This document shows, in pieces, positions 33,358 through 42,077 of a DNA stretch of 64,000 nt (its first letter is position 1; each line of letters opens with the position of its first letter). Below the pieces are notes generated by a model, which ran no database searches, was not told the DNA's origin, and saw only the letters and a list, made by a program, of their open reading frames with translations. Origin of the DNA: Aquabacterium olei (GTDB lineage: Bacteria > Pseudomonadota > Gammaproteobacteria > Burkholderiales > Burkholderiaceae_C); NCBI RefSeq assembly GCF_003100395.1, contig NZ_CP029210.1, positions 806,001 to 870,000 of the forward strand, given 5' to 3'. Both the position numbers and the translations under genes were made by a program.

Positions 33358-33678
33358 ATGAAAACATTCATCGCCGCCACCACCGTTGCACTCGCTTCCG
33401 TCTTCTCTCTGGGTGCCTGCGCCGTCACCAGCGGCCAGAGCACGGTGGGACAGTACGTGGACGATGCCACGATCACGGCGCGTGTGAAGGCCAAGTTTGC
33501 GGAGGACAAGCAGGTCAGCGCCATGCGCATCAACGTCGAGACGCTGAAGGGTGAAGTGCAGCTGTCGGGCTTCGCTTCGAACCAGGACGAAAAGGCCCGT
33601 GCGGGTCAGATCGCGCTCAACGTGCCGGACGTCAAGAACGTGCGCAACAACATCGTGGTGCGCGCCGCGACGAACTGA
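33358..33678 (+). CDS. BON-domain lipoprotein (OsmY-like)
   Basis: 106 residues: a signal peptide ending in lipobox LGAC (Cys about 21), then one BON domain (YVDDATITARVKAKFAEDKQ, VETLKGEVQLSGFA, ALNVPDVKNVRNNIVV). BON proteins such as OsmY and DolP bind membranes and support envelope integrity under osmotic stress. AAGGAG precedes ATG 33358. Monocistronic. Confidence 0.93.
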   Translation: MKTFIAATTVALASVFSLGACAVTSGQSTVGQYVDDATITARVKAKFAEDKQVSAMRINVETLKGEVQLSGFASNQDEKARAGQIALNVPDVKNVRNNIVVRAATN

Positions 33679-33691
33679 TCCTCACGGCAAG

Positions 33692-33713
33692 CCGCCCCTG
33701 GTACGTGGGGCGG
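33692..33713. terminator. Hairpin between convergent BON and YihY genes
   Basis: Seven-base stem CCGCCCC with GGGGCGG around an eight-base loop, in the 48-base convergent gap. No clear T-run. Confidence 0.5.
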
Positions 33714-33726
33714 TTCCCGTGAGCAA

Positions 33727-34638
33727 TCAGGCCGACGGGGAGGGGGCGCTGGCCCCCCGTGCCTCGCTGGCATCGGCGGTGATCGCGGCGCCGAACAGCA
33801 GGATCTGGCCGGTGTAGTACACCCACAGCATCACCACGACGAACGACCCAGCTGCCCCGTAGCTCGAGGCCACGCTGGCGCGCGACAGGTAGAGCCCGAT
33901 CAGGAACTTGCCCAGGTTGAACATCACGGCACACGTCAGGGCCCCCGCAAACACGGCGCCGGAACGGGGTGCGCGGTCAGGTACCCAGCGCAGCAGCGCG
34001 CCGAAGGCCAGGCCCAACACGGCCGTGGACACGGCAAATTCGAGCAGCGTCAGCACCGTGCCCAGCACCACCGCGCCCGGCATGAGCGCGCTGAAGGCCT
34101 GCAAGGCTGCACTGAGCAGCAGCGAGACAATGGCCAGAAAGCCGAAGCCCATCACCAGAGCCAGTCCGGTCAGCCGCGCCTTCACGAGCGCCCCGAGCGC
34201 CGAGGTGTCGGGCTCGACATGCATGATGCGGTTCAGCGCGCGGCGCAGTTCGGTGAAGACCCCGGTGGCGCCGAGCAGCAACGTGAGCCCGCCGATCAGC
34301 GCCGCCTGCAGCCCGTCCGGGTGGCGCCAGGCCGACTCCACCATGGCTTCGATGCTCTTGGCCGCCTCCTTGCCGACCACGCCCTGGATCTCGTGCACGA
34401 TCTGGCCGCGCGCGGCTTCCACACCGAAGACGGCGCCCGCCACCGAGATGGCGATCAACAGCAGCGGTGCCATCGCGAACATCGTGTAGAAGGCCAGCGC
34501 CGCGCCGAGTTGCGGCGCCCCTTCGTCCATCCAGCGCATGCCCGCACGCATCAACAGCGTCAGCGGTGGATGCAGGGGGGCGGGCAGATGGCGCAGGGCG
34601 CGCAGCACAGCGGGAGGCAGAACGGGCGGAGAGGCCAT
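33727..34638 (-). CDS. YihY/BrkB-family inner-membrane protein
   Basis: 303 residues with about six membrane segments (for example LGAALAFYTMFAMAPLLLIA, LIGGLTLLLGATGVFTEL, VMGFGFLAIVSLLLSAAL, VVVMLWVYYTGQILLFGA) and the YihY signature YGAAGSFVVVMLWVYYTGQI. Function of the family is unsettled (formerly annotated as RNase BN). It has a sigma-54 element upstream and is divergent from the AI-2E family gene. Confidence 0.93.
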   Translation of the reverse strand: MASPPVLPPAVLRALRHLPAPLHPPLTLLMRAGMRWMDEGAPQLGAALAFYTMFAMAPLLLIAISVAGAVFGVEAARGQIVHEIQGVVGKEAAKSIEAMVESAWRHPDGLQAALIGGLTLLLGATGVFTELRRALNRIMHVEPDTSALGALVKARLTGLALVMGFGFLAIVSLLLSAALQAFSALMPGAVVLGTVLTLLEFAVSTAVLGLAFGALLRWVPDRAPRSGAVFAGALTCAVMFNLGKFLIGLYLSRASVASSYGAAGSFVVVMLWVYYTGQILLFGAAITADASEARGASAPSPSA

Positions 34639-34680
34639 GGCGCGGTTCCTGAGACGGTGTGACGGCAGTGCGCCACCACA

Positions 34681-34694
34681 GCAAGGCGCGCGCC
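34681..34694 (-). promoter_or_regulatory. Sigma-54 promoter for yihY-like gene
   Basis: The minus strand reads GGCGCGCGCCTTGC followed by T; GGCGCG is an unusual -24 block. 43 bases before ATG 34638. Only 7 bases separate it from the opposed element at 34702. Confidence 0.65.
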
Positions 34695-34701
34695 CATGGC
34701 A

Positions 34702-34715
34702 GGCATGTCACTTGC
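34702..34715 (+). promoter_or_regulatory. Sigma-54 promoter for AI-2E family gene
   Basis: Reads GGCATGTCACTTGC, an excellent match. The -12 GC is only 12 bases before ATG 34727, so the expected transcript start coincides with that codon. Confidence 0.8.
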
Positions 34716-34726
34716 CCCTGCGGGCC

Positions 34727-35947
34727 ATGGAACAGCCTGCACGTCCCCGCCTGCCCGAGCCTTCGCCACCGCGCTCCGCGCCGGTGGTGGCCTTCACCCG
34801 GGCCGAGCGCGAGGTCGCGCCGTTTCACATCCCGCCTGGCGTGGTGCGTCTGCTGGGTGCGCTGCTGGGGCTCGTGCTGCTGCGGGAGGCTGCTCCCATC
34901 CTCATTCCCATTGCGGTGGCCGTGGCCCTGATGTTCGTGCTCAGCGGGCCGGTGGAGCGCCTGCACCGCCTGGGCGTGCCGCCGCACTGGGGGGCCGGGG
35001 TGGTCGTCACCATCATGCTGACGGGCGTCATCGGGCTCGGCAGCGTGCTGGCCCGACCGGCAGCGCAGTGGGCCGAGCGTGCCCCCACCACCGTGCAACA
35101 GGTGGTGGACACCATCGAGCGCATGCGCGTGGCCATGTTGCCCCCGAGTCGCCGGGCCGCGCAACCGCTTCCCACCGTGCACGGTGGCGACTCCATCCAG
35201 GACAAGCTGGCCACAGAGGGGCTGCTGCTCACCCGGGTGGTCTTCGGTCAGGCCATGCACTTTGCCCTGCAGGCGTCGGCCACGGTCATCCTGCTGTACT
35301 TTCTGCTGGCCTCGCAATCGTGGTTGCTGACCCGCACGGTGGAGGGGGTGAGACGGCCTCGCGCACGGGCGCTGCTGCTGTCCGGCATCCGGCAGGCGCG
35401 GCGCGAGATCGGGCTGTTTCTTGGCACCATGGGCCTCATCAACATCGGCCTTGGCGTGGTGACCGGCATCGCGCTGGCCTTCATCGGCCTGCCGGATCCG
35501 GTGCTGTGGGGCGCCGTGGTGGCCGTGCTGAATTTCATCCCCTACCTGGGCCCCGCGCTGGTGACCGTGCTGTTGCTGCTCGCGGGCAGCATGAGTTTCG
35601 GTGCGACGTGGACCATGCTGCTGCCCGCGTCGATCTTTCTGGCAGGCCATGCCGTCGAGGCCAACCTCGTGTCGCCGTGGGTGATGGGGCGGCGCCTGCG
35701 GCTCAGCCCGCTGTCGGTGTTCCTGTCCGTGATGCTGTGGGGCTGGGTATGGGGCTTTGCCGGCACGCTGGTGGCGGTGCCGCTCCTGCTTGGCTTTCGT
35801 TGCCTGTGCCAGCGGCGGCGTGGCTTGCGGCACATCTGCCATTACCTGGAAGGCGGGCGCAGCGACGCGCCCAGCCTGACGATGCTGCTGAGGGCGCGTG
35901 AGCGCCGGATGACCCGGCACACGGTACGCCCCTCGCGGCGCGCTTGA
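34727..35947 (+). CDS. AI-2E transporter family (PerM/TqsA-like) membrane protein
   Basis: This 406-residue protein has roughly eight membrane segments in the AI-2E/PerM order: LLGALLGLVLLREAAPILIP, AVAVALMFVLSGPVERLHRL, VVVTIMLTGVIGLGSVLA, a cytosolic part (100-175), ASATVILLYFLLASQSWLL, GLINIGLGVVTGIALAFIGL, the signature AVLNFIPYLGPALVTVLLL, LLPASIFLAGHAVEANLVSPWVMGR-type end and WGWVWGFAGTLVAVPLLLG. Family members export small molecules or ions. If ATG 34727 is used the mRNA would be leaderless; a GTG at 34784 would leave a normal leader. Confidence 0.9.
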   Translation: MEQPARPRLPEPSPPRSAPVVAFTRAEREVAPFHIPPGVVRLLGALLGLVLLREAAPILIPIAVAVALMFVLSGPVERLHRLGVPPHWGAGVVVTIMLTGVIGLGSVLARPAAQWAERAPTTVQQVVDTIERMRVAMLPPSRRAAQPLPTVHGGDSIQDKLATEGLLLTRVVFGQAMHFALQASATVILLYFLLASQSWLLTRTVEGVRRPRARALLLSGIRQARREIGLFLGTMGLINIGLGVVTGIALAFIGLPDPVLWGAVVAVLNFIPYLGPALVTVLLLLAGSMSFGATWTMLLPASIFLAGHAVEANLVSPWVMGRRLRLSPLSVFLSVMLWGWVWGFAGTLVAVPLLLGFRCLCQRRRGLRHICHYLEGGRSDAPSLTMLLRARERRMTRHTVRPSRRA

Positions 35948-35962
35948 TCGGCATCCGACGCG

Positions 35963-35976
35963 GGCACGCAGCCTGC
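35963..35976 (+). promoter_or_regulatory. Sigma-54 promoter for DUF4142/topoisomerase unit
   Basis: Reads GGCACGCAGCCTGC: perfect -24, CTGC at -12. 65 bases before ATG 36041. Confidence 0.65.
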
Positions 35977-36040
35977 CTGAAGGTGCACAAAGCCGCGCCA
36001 TGTCGGGTGCGGACGATTCAGCATGAACGAGGTGTCAATC

Positions 36041-36835
36041 ATGATCACGAAGGCAGCGTTGATGCGCAGCGCCTGGCCGGCCGCGCTGGTGGCGTTGGGG
36101 GGACTGACAGCCTGCGAACGGCAGCAGAGCCCACCCCGGCCCGTGTCGGGTGTCGTGGGCGCGGAAGCCAACTCTCCACCCCGATCGGATCCGGTCGTGT
36201 CGACCGTGCCCTCGACGGTGCAGCCCGCCCCGGCCTACGGTGCTGCTGCGCCCGTGGCGGCGGGCACGGACATGGGGCGGCCGCTGCTGGGCAATGTCGA
36301 TCCCCCGCCCGCTGCGACGACCTCGCCTGAAACCACCCTGGCCAATGCGCCTCCTGCGGCCGGGATTCCGGTTCCACCCCCTGCCAGCACGGCGCCGGCG
36401 TTGACCGCCACCGAGCTGGCCTTTGTGACGCAGGCGATCGAGGCGGGGCTTTTCGATCTGCGGGTCGGGCAGCTGGGTGTGGAGCGTGCGGGGCACACCG
36501 CCGTGCGCTCGTATGCGGCCCTGCTCGTGAACGACCAGACGGCGATGAACCGGAGCCTGCAGCAGCTGGCGCGCCGGCTGGGTGTGCCCGTGCCCACCAG
36601 CCTGTCGGAGCCAAGGCAGCGCATCCTGGATGACCTGGCCCGGGCCAGCGATGCCGAGTTTGATCGGCAGTTTGTGCATGTGGCCGGTGCACGGGCGCAG
36701 CAAGACACGGTGGCCCTGTTCGAGCGCACCGGGCGCGACACGCGCGACCAGCAGGTGCGCAGCTTCGTGCTGCTCGCCTTGCCCACCCTGCGGGCGCATC
36801 TCAGTGCCGCCGAGCGACTCCCCGTGCGAGGCTGA
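36041..36835 (+). CDS. DUF4142 lipoprotein
   Basis: 264 residues. Lipoprotein signal with lipobox LTAC (Cys about 25), a disordered Pro/Ala/Thr-rich linker to about 125, then a DUF4142 four-helix domain: LAFVTQAIEAGLFDLRVGQL, SYAALLVNDQTAMNRSLQQL, DAEFDRQFVHVAGARAQQDT, RSFVLLALPTLRAHLSAAER. DUF4142 proteins are ferritin-like periplasmic proteins of unknown activity. ATG 36041 has GAGG upstream; ATG 36023 is possible. The 3' end overlaps the topoisomerase start. A paralogue is at 42078-42881. Confidence 0.92.
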   Translation: MITKAALMRSAWPAALVALGGLTACERQQSPPRPVSGVVGAEANSPPRSDPVVSTVPSTVQPAPAYGAAAPVAAGTDMGRPLLGNVDPPPAATTSPETTLANAPPAAGIPVPPPASTAPALTATELAFVTQAIEAGLFDLRVGQLGVERAGHTAVRSYAALLVNDQTAMNRSLQQLARRLGVPVPTSLSEPRQRILDDLARASDAEFDRQFVHVAGARAQQDTVALFERTGRDTRDQQVRSFVLLALPTLRAHLSAAERLPVRG

Positions 36836-37892
36836 GCCACCGCGCACGGCCGCCGAGGCCCGTGAGGTCGCCGAGGCCGCCGACCTCGTCTACGTGGACG
36901 ACCGGGACGAGGGCATCCGGCGCGTGCGTCGCGGTGGCGGCTTCGCTTACCGCGCACCGGACGGGCACTGGCTCACGGAACGAGCCAGCGCCGACCGGGC
37001 GACCCTGGCGCGCATTCGGTCGCTGGCCATCCCGCCCGCCTATGAAGACGTGTGGATCTGCCCTCTGGCCGATGGCCACCTGCAGGCCACCGGCCGCGAT
37101 GCACGGGGCCGGAAACAGTACCGCTACCACGCCCGCTGGCGCCAGGTGCGTGACAGCGACAAGTTCGGCCGGATGGCGGCGTTCGGCGAGGCGCTGCCCG
37201 GCTTGCGCGCGCGGGTGGACGAAGACCTCGCACCGGGCGGCGGTGGTGCGCCCGGGCGCACCGCCGTGCTCGCCGCGCTGGTGCGGCTGCTGGATCGCAC
37301 GCGCCTGCGAGTGGGCAACGATGCCTATGCGCGCGACAACCGCTCGTATGGCCTCAGCACCCTGCGGCAGCGCCACGTCGAGGTGGAAGGCCACCGCGTG
37401 CGGCTGCACTTCCGCGGCAAGTCGGGCGTCTGGCACGACGTGGCCTTGCAGGATCGCCGGGTGGCCCGCGTGCTTCGCCGGTGCCAGTCGCTGCCCGGCC
37501 AGACCCTGTTTCAGTACACCGATGCCGGCGGCGCACGGCATGCAATCGGTTCGGCCGAGGTCAATGCCTACATCCGGGCGGTGTCGGGCGGCGACTTCAC
37601 GGCCAAGGACTTCCGCACCTGGCACGGCAGCGTGCTGGCGTGGTCGCTGCTGGTACCGCGCTCGCCCGAGGCGCCAGACGCGCCGCTGGTGCCGGCGCTG
37701 CGCGAGGTGGCGAAGGCACTGGGCAACACCGTGGCCGTGTGCCGCAAGGCCTATGTTCACCCGGACGTGCTGCGCTGCGCCGAGTGCCGCCAGTGGCCCG
37801 CATCGGCCGCATGGGCGCCGGTTCAGGGACTCAGCGAAGACGAGCAGGGCCTGCTGGCCTTCCTGCGTGCGCAGGTGGCCACGCCTGCCTGA
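36804..37892 (+). CDS. Type IB DNA topoisomerase
   Basis: A 362-residue bacterial topoisomerase IB of the poxvirus-like group: LVYVDDRDEGIRRVRRG and FAYRAPDGHWL at the N-terminus, IPPAYEDVWICPLADGHLQ, KQYRYHARWRQVRD, RVGNDAYARDNRSYGLSTLR with a catalytic Arg, KDFRTWHGS with the catalytic His region and the Tyr nucleophile in RKAYVHP. It relaxes supercoils through a 3'-phosphotyrosine. No ATG fits; GTG 36804 overlaps the DUF4142 gene by 32 bases. Translational coupling with an envelope lipoprotein is odd. Homologues recur in stress regulons of alphaproteobacteria. Confidence 0.92.
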   Translation: MPPSDSPCEAEPPRTAAEAREVAEAADLVYVDDRDEGIRRVRRGGGFAYRAPDGHWLTERASADRATLARIRSLAIPPAYEDVWICPLADGHLQATGRDARGRKQYRYHARWRQVRDSDKFGRMAAFGEALPGLRARVDEDLAPGGGGAPGRTAVLAALVRLLDRTRLRVGNDAYARDNRSYGLSTLRQRHVEVEGHRVRLHFRGKSGVWHDVALQDRRVARVLRRCQSLPGQTLFQYTDAGGARHAIGSAEVNAYIRAVSGGDFTAKDFRTWHGSVLAWSLLVPRSPEAPDAPLVPALREVAKALGNTVAVCRKAYVHPDVLRCAECRQWPASAAWAPVQGLSEDEQGLLAFLRAQVATPA

Positions 37893-37902
37893 TCCCCGGC
37901 GC

Positions 37903-37916
37903 GGAACACCGATTGC
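37903..37916 (+). promoter_or_regulatory. Sigma-54 promoter for membrane protein
   Basis: Reads GGAACACCGATTGC followed by T; 38 bases before ATG 37954 and 11 bases past the topoisomerase stop. Confidence 0.7.
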
Positions 37917-37953
37917 TGCGACGGGAGATCTCCCCAACGGAAGAATCCTCACC

Positions 37954-38556
37954 ATGCTCGCACCCACCGACTTGTCCCGAGAACACACCGTTCGCCCGCT
38001 CGCTTCCAACCAATGGCTCTGGAGTGGGGCCCTTGCCAGCCTGTTGTCGAGCCTGGCGCTGGCCTGGCACGGCCGCCAGCGTCACGGCAGCAGTGTGGCC
38101 TTGCTGAACTCCCCCAGTCACTGGCTGTATGGCGACCGGGCCCTGCGCGCCAACATGCCGAGCTGGCGCTTCACGTTCTGGGGGATGCTGATCCACCATC
38201 TGAGCTCGCTGTGGTGGGCTGCGCTGTACGAGCTGCTGGGGCGGTGGCTCGACAACCGATCCTCTGCTTCGCGCACCGAGCACGGGTCGGCGCCGGAGAC
38301 GGCTTCCGCCGGGCACGACCTGGCGAAGCCCGTGGCCCTGGCCGCTGCAGTCACCACCCTGGCGTGGCTGGTGGACACCCGCGGCGTGCCGCCCAGACTG
38401 CGCCCGGGGTTCGAGCGGCGCGCCTCGCGCCAGGGCATGGCCCTGGTCTACGGGGCCTTCGGTGCGGGCCTGTTGATCGCCAGCCTGGCGCGGCGTCATC
38501 GGCAAATTCCAGCGGCCACCGGCAAAACGTGCCGCGCCCCGCACGCCTCGGTCTGA
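37954..38556 (+). CDS. Uncharacterised multi-pass membrane protein
   Basis: 200 residues with about four hydrophobic segments (LWSGALASLLSSLALAWHG, FTFWGMLIHHLSSLWWAALY, PVALAAAVTTLAWLVDT, GMALVYGAFGAGLLIASLA). The loop after the second carries a Ser/Glu-rich stretch. The ATG follows a modest GGAAG site. I do not recognise the family. It has its own sigma-54 element. Confidence 0.8.
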   Translation: MLAPTDLSREHTVRPLASNQWLWSGALASLLSSLALAWHGRQRHGSSVALLNSPSHWLYGDRALRANMPSWRFTFWGMLIHHLSSLWWAALYELLGRWLDNRSSASRTEHGSAPETASAGHDLAKPVALAAAVTTLAWLVDTRGVPPRLRPGFERRASRQGMALVYGAFGAGLLIASLARRHRQIPAATGKTCRAPHASV

Positions 38557-38595
38557 CATCGGGGGCGGGCGGTCCACAGGCCGCTTCCCCAAGCC

Positions 38596-38609
38596 GGCAT
38601 GAGGCTTGC
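38596..38609 (+). promoter_or_regulatory. Sigma-54 promoter for glsB-like gene
   Basis: Reads GGCATGAGGCTTGC; the -12 GC is 83 bases before ATG 38692. Confidence 0.83.
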
Positions 38610-38691
38610 CCTCCAGGGGTGGGCGACCTCGTTGCCCTGCAGTCAAGACGAGGTCATGTGTCCAGTGTTTCTCAACAGAAAGGAACGTGTC

Positions 38692-38964
38692 ATGGTCAGT
38701 TTGATTGTGTGGTTGGTGGTGGGAGGCATCGTCGGTTGGCTGGCGAGCCTGATCATGAAGACCGACGCCCAGCAGGGCGTTCTGCTCAACGTCGTGGTGG
38801 GCCTCGTGGGCGCCGCGCTGGCAGGTTGGCTCATCTCACCCCTCGTGGGCGTGCCGAGCATCAACGACAACGTCTTCAGCATCGGCTCCGTGCTGGTGTC
38901 ACTGGTCGGTGCAGTGATCCTGCTGGGCATCGTGGGGCTGATCCGCGGCCGGCCGCGTGCGTGA
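38692..38964 (+). CDS. GlsB/YeaQ/YmgE-family stress membrane protein
   Basis: 90 residues, three hydrophobic segments with the family start VSLIVWLVVGGIVGWLASLI, MKTDAQQGVLLNVVVGLVGA and [19 protein letters not shown]. Transglycosylase-associated-protein family; RpoS-type stress genes in enterobacteria. AAGGA precedes ATG 38692. Its last 66 bases overlap, on the opposite strand, the 3' end of the kinase gene at 38899-41976. Confidence 0.94.
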   Translation: MVSLIVWLVVGGIVGWLASLIMKTDAQQGVLLNVVVGLVGAALAGWLISPLVGVPSINDNVFSIGSVLVSLVGAVILLGIVGLIRGRPRA

Positions 38965-41900
38965 CGCCATGGCCAGCAGGCGCTCGATGCGTGCGGCCGT
39001 GACGGGCTTGACCAGATGCCGGTCGAACCCGGCCGCACGTGAGCGGGCCAGGTCGTCGGCCCGGCCATAGCCGGACACCGCGACCAGCCAGCCGCCATAG
39101 CCTTGCGCCCGCAGGGTGGCGGCCACCTCAAGGCCCCCCAGGCCAGGCAGCCCGATGTCGACCAGTGCGACATCGGGCTGTGTTTCGTGGATCAGGGCAA
39201 TGCCTTCAGCGCCGCTGGTGGCCAGCCGCACTTCGTGGCGATCCAGAGCCAGCATCGAGCGCAAGGCCTCGCCCGCATCGTCGTTGTCTTCGACGACCAC
39301 CACACGCCGCGGTGTGATGGGTCCCTCGATGGCAGCCCGCTCTTCCGCTGCGGGGGCCTTGCACGCGGGCAGGCGGGCGGTGAAGGTGGCGCCGTGTCCG
39401 GGGCCGTCGCTCTGCACGGACACCGTGCCGCCGTGGTGCTCCACCAGGCGCTTGACCAGCGTCAGGCCGATGCCGAGCCCGCCCTGCTGGCGGTCAAGCG
39501 TGCGCTCGCCTTGCACGAACAGGTCGAAGACCTTGCTCTGCAGCTCGGGCGTGAGTCCGGCGCCGGTGTCCTGCACGGTGATGACCGCCTCCTCGCCCAC
39601 CGGCTCCACCGTCAGGCTCACCCGGCCGCCGGCCGGCGTGTACTTCAGGGCATTGACCAGCAGGTTGGTGAGCACCTGTTCCATGCGGCTGGCGTCGGCC
39701 TGCACCCACACGGGCTCCAGCCGGGCTTCGAACGCGTGCTGCGCCAGCTGGCCGGCCAGCTCCAGGGTGTGGCGCACCCGGTGAGCCAGCAGATCAAGTC
39801 GGATGGCGCCGGTCTGCTGCTCGTGCCGGCCGGCCAGCACGCTGGCCACATCCAGCAGGTCGTCCATGAGACGCCCGAGGTGGGCCGCCTGGCGCGCGAT
39901 GATCTGGCGTGCACGCCGGGCCAGATCCTCCTGTGTGCCGGCGCGGTTCAGCACCTCGCATCCGGCCGAGATCGCGCCCAGCGGGTTGCGCAACTCGTGC
40001 CCCAGCATGGCCAGGAACTCGTCCTTGTTGCGGTTGGCTTCCTCGGCTTCGCGACGGGCCGCCGTCTCGCGCTCCACCAGTGCCATGCGGGCCGACTCCA
40101 TGGCCTTCATGGTGGTGATGTCGACGATCACGCCGCTGACCTGCTCGGGGCGGCCTTGCTCGTCCCAGGTGAAACGCAGGCGGGCGCCCAGCCACCGCGT
40201 CTCGTGCTCGGGCGTGTCGTGGCGGAACTCCAGCATGTGTGCGTTGGTGCGGCCGGCGGCCGCGGCCCGCAAGGCGTGCACCACACGCCGCCGGTCTTCG
40301 GGATGGACGCAGCGCAGGCAGCGGCGCGCGGGCCCACGCAGTTCGGACAGCGGCAGATCCAGCAGCCGCGAAAAGCCGGTGCTCCAATGCACCACCCGGG
40401 CACGCCGGCTGTGCTGGAAGAAGCCGACGTGGCCGGCCGCCTGGGCCAGCTCCACCAGCTGCTGGTTGGCGCGCAGCCCGCGCTCGGCCGCCGCCAGGGA
40501 GGCTTCGGCCTGCTGACGGTCGGTGATGTCGGTGAAGCTCGCGATGGCGCCGCGCGGCAGTCCCCGGCCGTCGAACAGCGGCACCGCATGGGCCACGATG
40601 TCCCGCACGGCACCATGAGGAGGGCGCAATTGCAGCTCGACGTCCTTCTGTGTCCAGCCGGTGCGGGCGGCCTTCTGGAGCGGCAGGGCGTCGGCGGCCA
40701 CGGCCTCGCCGTGCGCGGTGATCGGGCAGTCGGGCCAGCCGCTGCGGTCGGCCGCACGCTCGTCGGTCGCAGGGGGCGTGGGCTCGCCCAGCATGCGAGC
40801 CAGCGCCGGGTTGCGCAGCACGTGGCCACAGTGACGCTCCTGCGTCATGGCCAGGCCGATCGGGCTGCTGCGAAACAGCGTCTCGAACTCGGCGGCCTGA
40901 CGCTGCAGTCGGTCGTGCGCGATGTCGCGTTGTGCCTCTTCACGCTGCAGCGCCTGCTCCAGCAGGATCAGTTCGCGCACGGTGCTCGGCTCGCCCCGGC
41001 GCTGCGGCCCGTGCAGGGCGAGTGCCCGCAGCGGGCCCGTGACCCGGCTGGCCACGCCCATGGCGAGCAGCAGCCCGGCAGCCAGCGACCCGAGCCCGAG
41101 CAGCAGCGCCATGCCGACCGAACGCCAGTGGGCGCGGTCGATGGGATCGGCCGGCTCGCCGATCACCACGCCCCAGTTCGACGGCTCGATGCGGTACCAG
41201 GCGCCGTAGGCTTCGCCGCCCTCCAGCAGCCCGATGCGGCCCGTGCCGATCGGGCCCGCCTGCACATGGGCCTGGGTCAGCGCCGGCAGGGGGCGGGCCA
41301 CCACGTCGGGGCCGCCGAGGTTGCGGGCCACCAGCTTGAGCTCCCGATCGAAGATGGACAGGAACGCGTTCTGAGGCAGCGTGGAGGTCGTGATGAGGCG
41401 CTGCCAGCTCGAGGACGGAATCCAGGCGCCGAGTGCAAACGCGAGACGGCCGTGAACATGCACGGGCACCAGCACGCCGGTGGTGGCGGTGCCATCGGGG
41501 CCGGTCGTGAGGTTGGTGACCACGGGTTCGCCGGTCTGGCGCAGGCGGGTGAGGGCGGCGAGGTCACTGAGCCGGCCCAATGGCCGTCCGGCCGGCTGGT
41601 GGGTGTTGAAAACGACCTGGCCATCGAGCTCGGCCAGAAACACGCTGCTCCAGCTCTGCCGCGGCGTGCGCAAGGCCGTCATCGACGAGAAGACGCCCGC
41701 GAGGTCGCCCTCCTGCAGCAGCTCGGACAGCGCCAGAACCTGCAGGGCCTCTGCCGAGGAGGCCAGCTCGCGGTCGACCGTGAGCGCGAAAGCCCGCGCG
41801 GCGCGCGCGAGGTCGGCCTTCATCTGTGCCTGACCTTCCAGCGCTTGCTGCGATACCAGCCACGTTGCCAGCATCGTCATGGGCACTGTGGCAAGCAGCG

Positions 41901-41976
41901 TCACCGCCAGAACATGCGCCCGAAGCGAGGCCGTCGACCAGCGCAGGCGCGACCACGCATCGCCTTTTTCCAACAC
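38899..41976 (-). CDS. Hybrid sensor histidine kinase (periplasmic sensor, two PAS)
   Basis: 1025 residues: membrane segments about 22-42 and 288-308; periplasmic double-Cache-like domain (43-285, [45 protein letters not shown]); PAS (about 360-490), PAS (500-625); HisKA with H660 in MLGHELRNP; HATPase ([26 protein letters not shown]); receiver ([32 protein letters not shown]). It starts at GTG 41976 behind GAGG. No sigma-54 element was found before it. It is built like the kinase at 48070-51084 and likely arose by duplication. Confidence 0.95.
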   Translation of the reverse strand: MLEKGDAWSRLRWSTASLRAHVLAVTLLATVPMTMLATWLVSQQALEGQAQMKADLARAARAFALTVDRELASSAEALQVLALSELLQEGDLAGVFSSMTALRTPRQSWSSVFLAELDGQVVFNTHQPAGRPLGRLSDLAALTRLRQTGEPVVTNLTTGPDGTATTGVLVPVHVHGRLAFALGAWIPSSSWQRLITTSTLPQNAFLSIFDRELKLVARNLGGPDVVARPLPALTQAHVQAGPIGTGRIGLLEGGEAYGAWYRIEPSNWGVVIGEPADPIDRAHWRSVGMALLLGLGSLAAGLLLAMGVASRVTGPLRALALHGPQRRGEPSTVRELILLEQALQREEAQRDIAHDRLQRQAAEFETLFRSSPIGLAMTQERHCGHVLRNPALARMLGEPTPPATDERAADRSGWPDCPITAHGEAVAADALPLQKAARTGWTQKDVELQLRPPHGAVRDIVAHAVPLFDGRGLPRGAIASFTDITDRQQAEASLAAAERGLRANQQLVELAQAAGHVGFFQHSRRARVVHWSTGFSRLLDLPLSELRGPARRCLRCVHPEDRRRVVHALRAAAAGRTNAHMLEFRHDTPEHETRWLGARLRFTWDEQGRPEQVSGVIVDITTMKAMESARMALVERETAARREAEEANRNKDEFLAMLGHELRNPLGAISAGCEVLNRAGTQEDLARRARQIIARQAAHLGRLMDDLLDVASVLAGRHEQQTGAIRLDLLAHRVRHTLELAGQLAQHAFEARLEPVWVQADASRMEQVLTNLLVNALKYTPAGGRVSLTVEPVGEEAVITVQDTGAGLTPELQSKVFDLFVQGERTLDRQQGGLGIGLTLVKRLVEHHGGTVSVQSDGPGHGATFTARLPACKAPAAEERAAIEGPITPRRVVVVEDNDDAGEALRSMLALDRHEVRLATSGAEGIALIHETQPDVALVDIGLPGLGGLEVAATLRAQGYGGWLVAVSGYGRADDLARSRAAGFDRHLVKPVTAARIERLLAMASRTRPAADQPHDAQQDHCTDQ

Positions 41977-42077
41977 GCTCTACCTCGTTACCGCGAGCTC
42001 TACGCAAAGACCTGAGAGCGTACCGCGGTGGGCCGTCCCGTCAAGACCCCCATGCAGGCGGGCGTGGCCCGCGGCAT

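Noticed and set aside
33687..33700. GCAAGCC after the BON gene as a minus-strand -12 for yihY
   Set aside because: No GG at the required -24 position and wrong placement relative to the yihY start.
39103..42015. Open frame of about 970 codons opposite the hybrid kinase
   Set aside because: Antisense frames without stops are common at this GC; its translation has no domains, and the kinase strand has complete motifs. The same applies to long frames opposite 48070-51084 and 56139-58967.
41977..42077. Search for a sigma-54 element before the kinase at 38899-41976
   Set aside because: All GC-N10-CC pairs in this stretch lack TTGC or a -24 block; the gene is probably read by another sigma factor.
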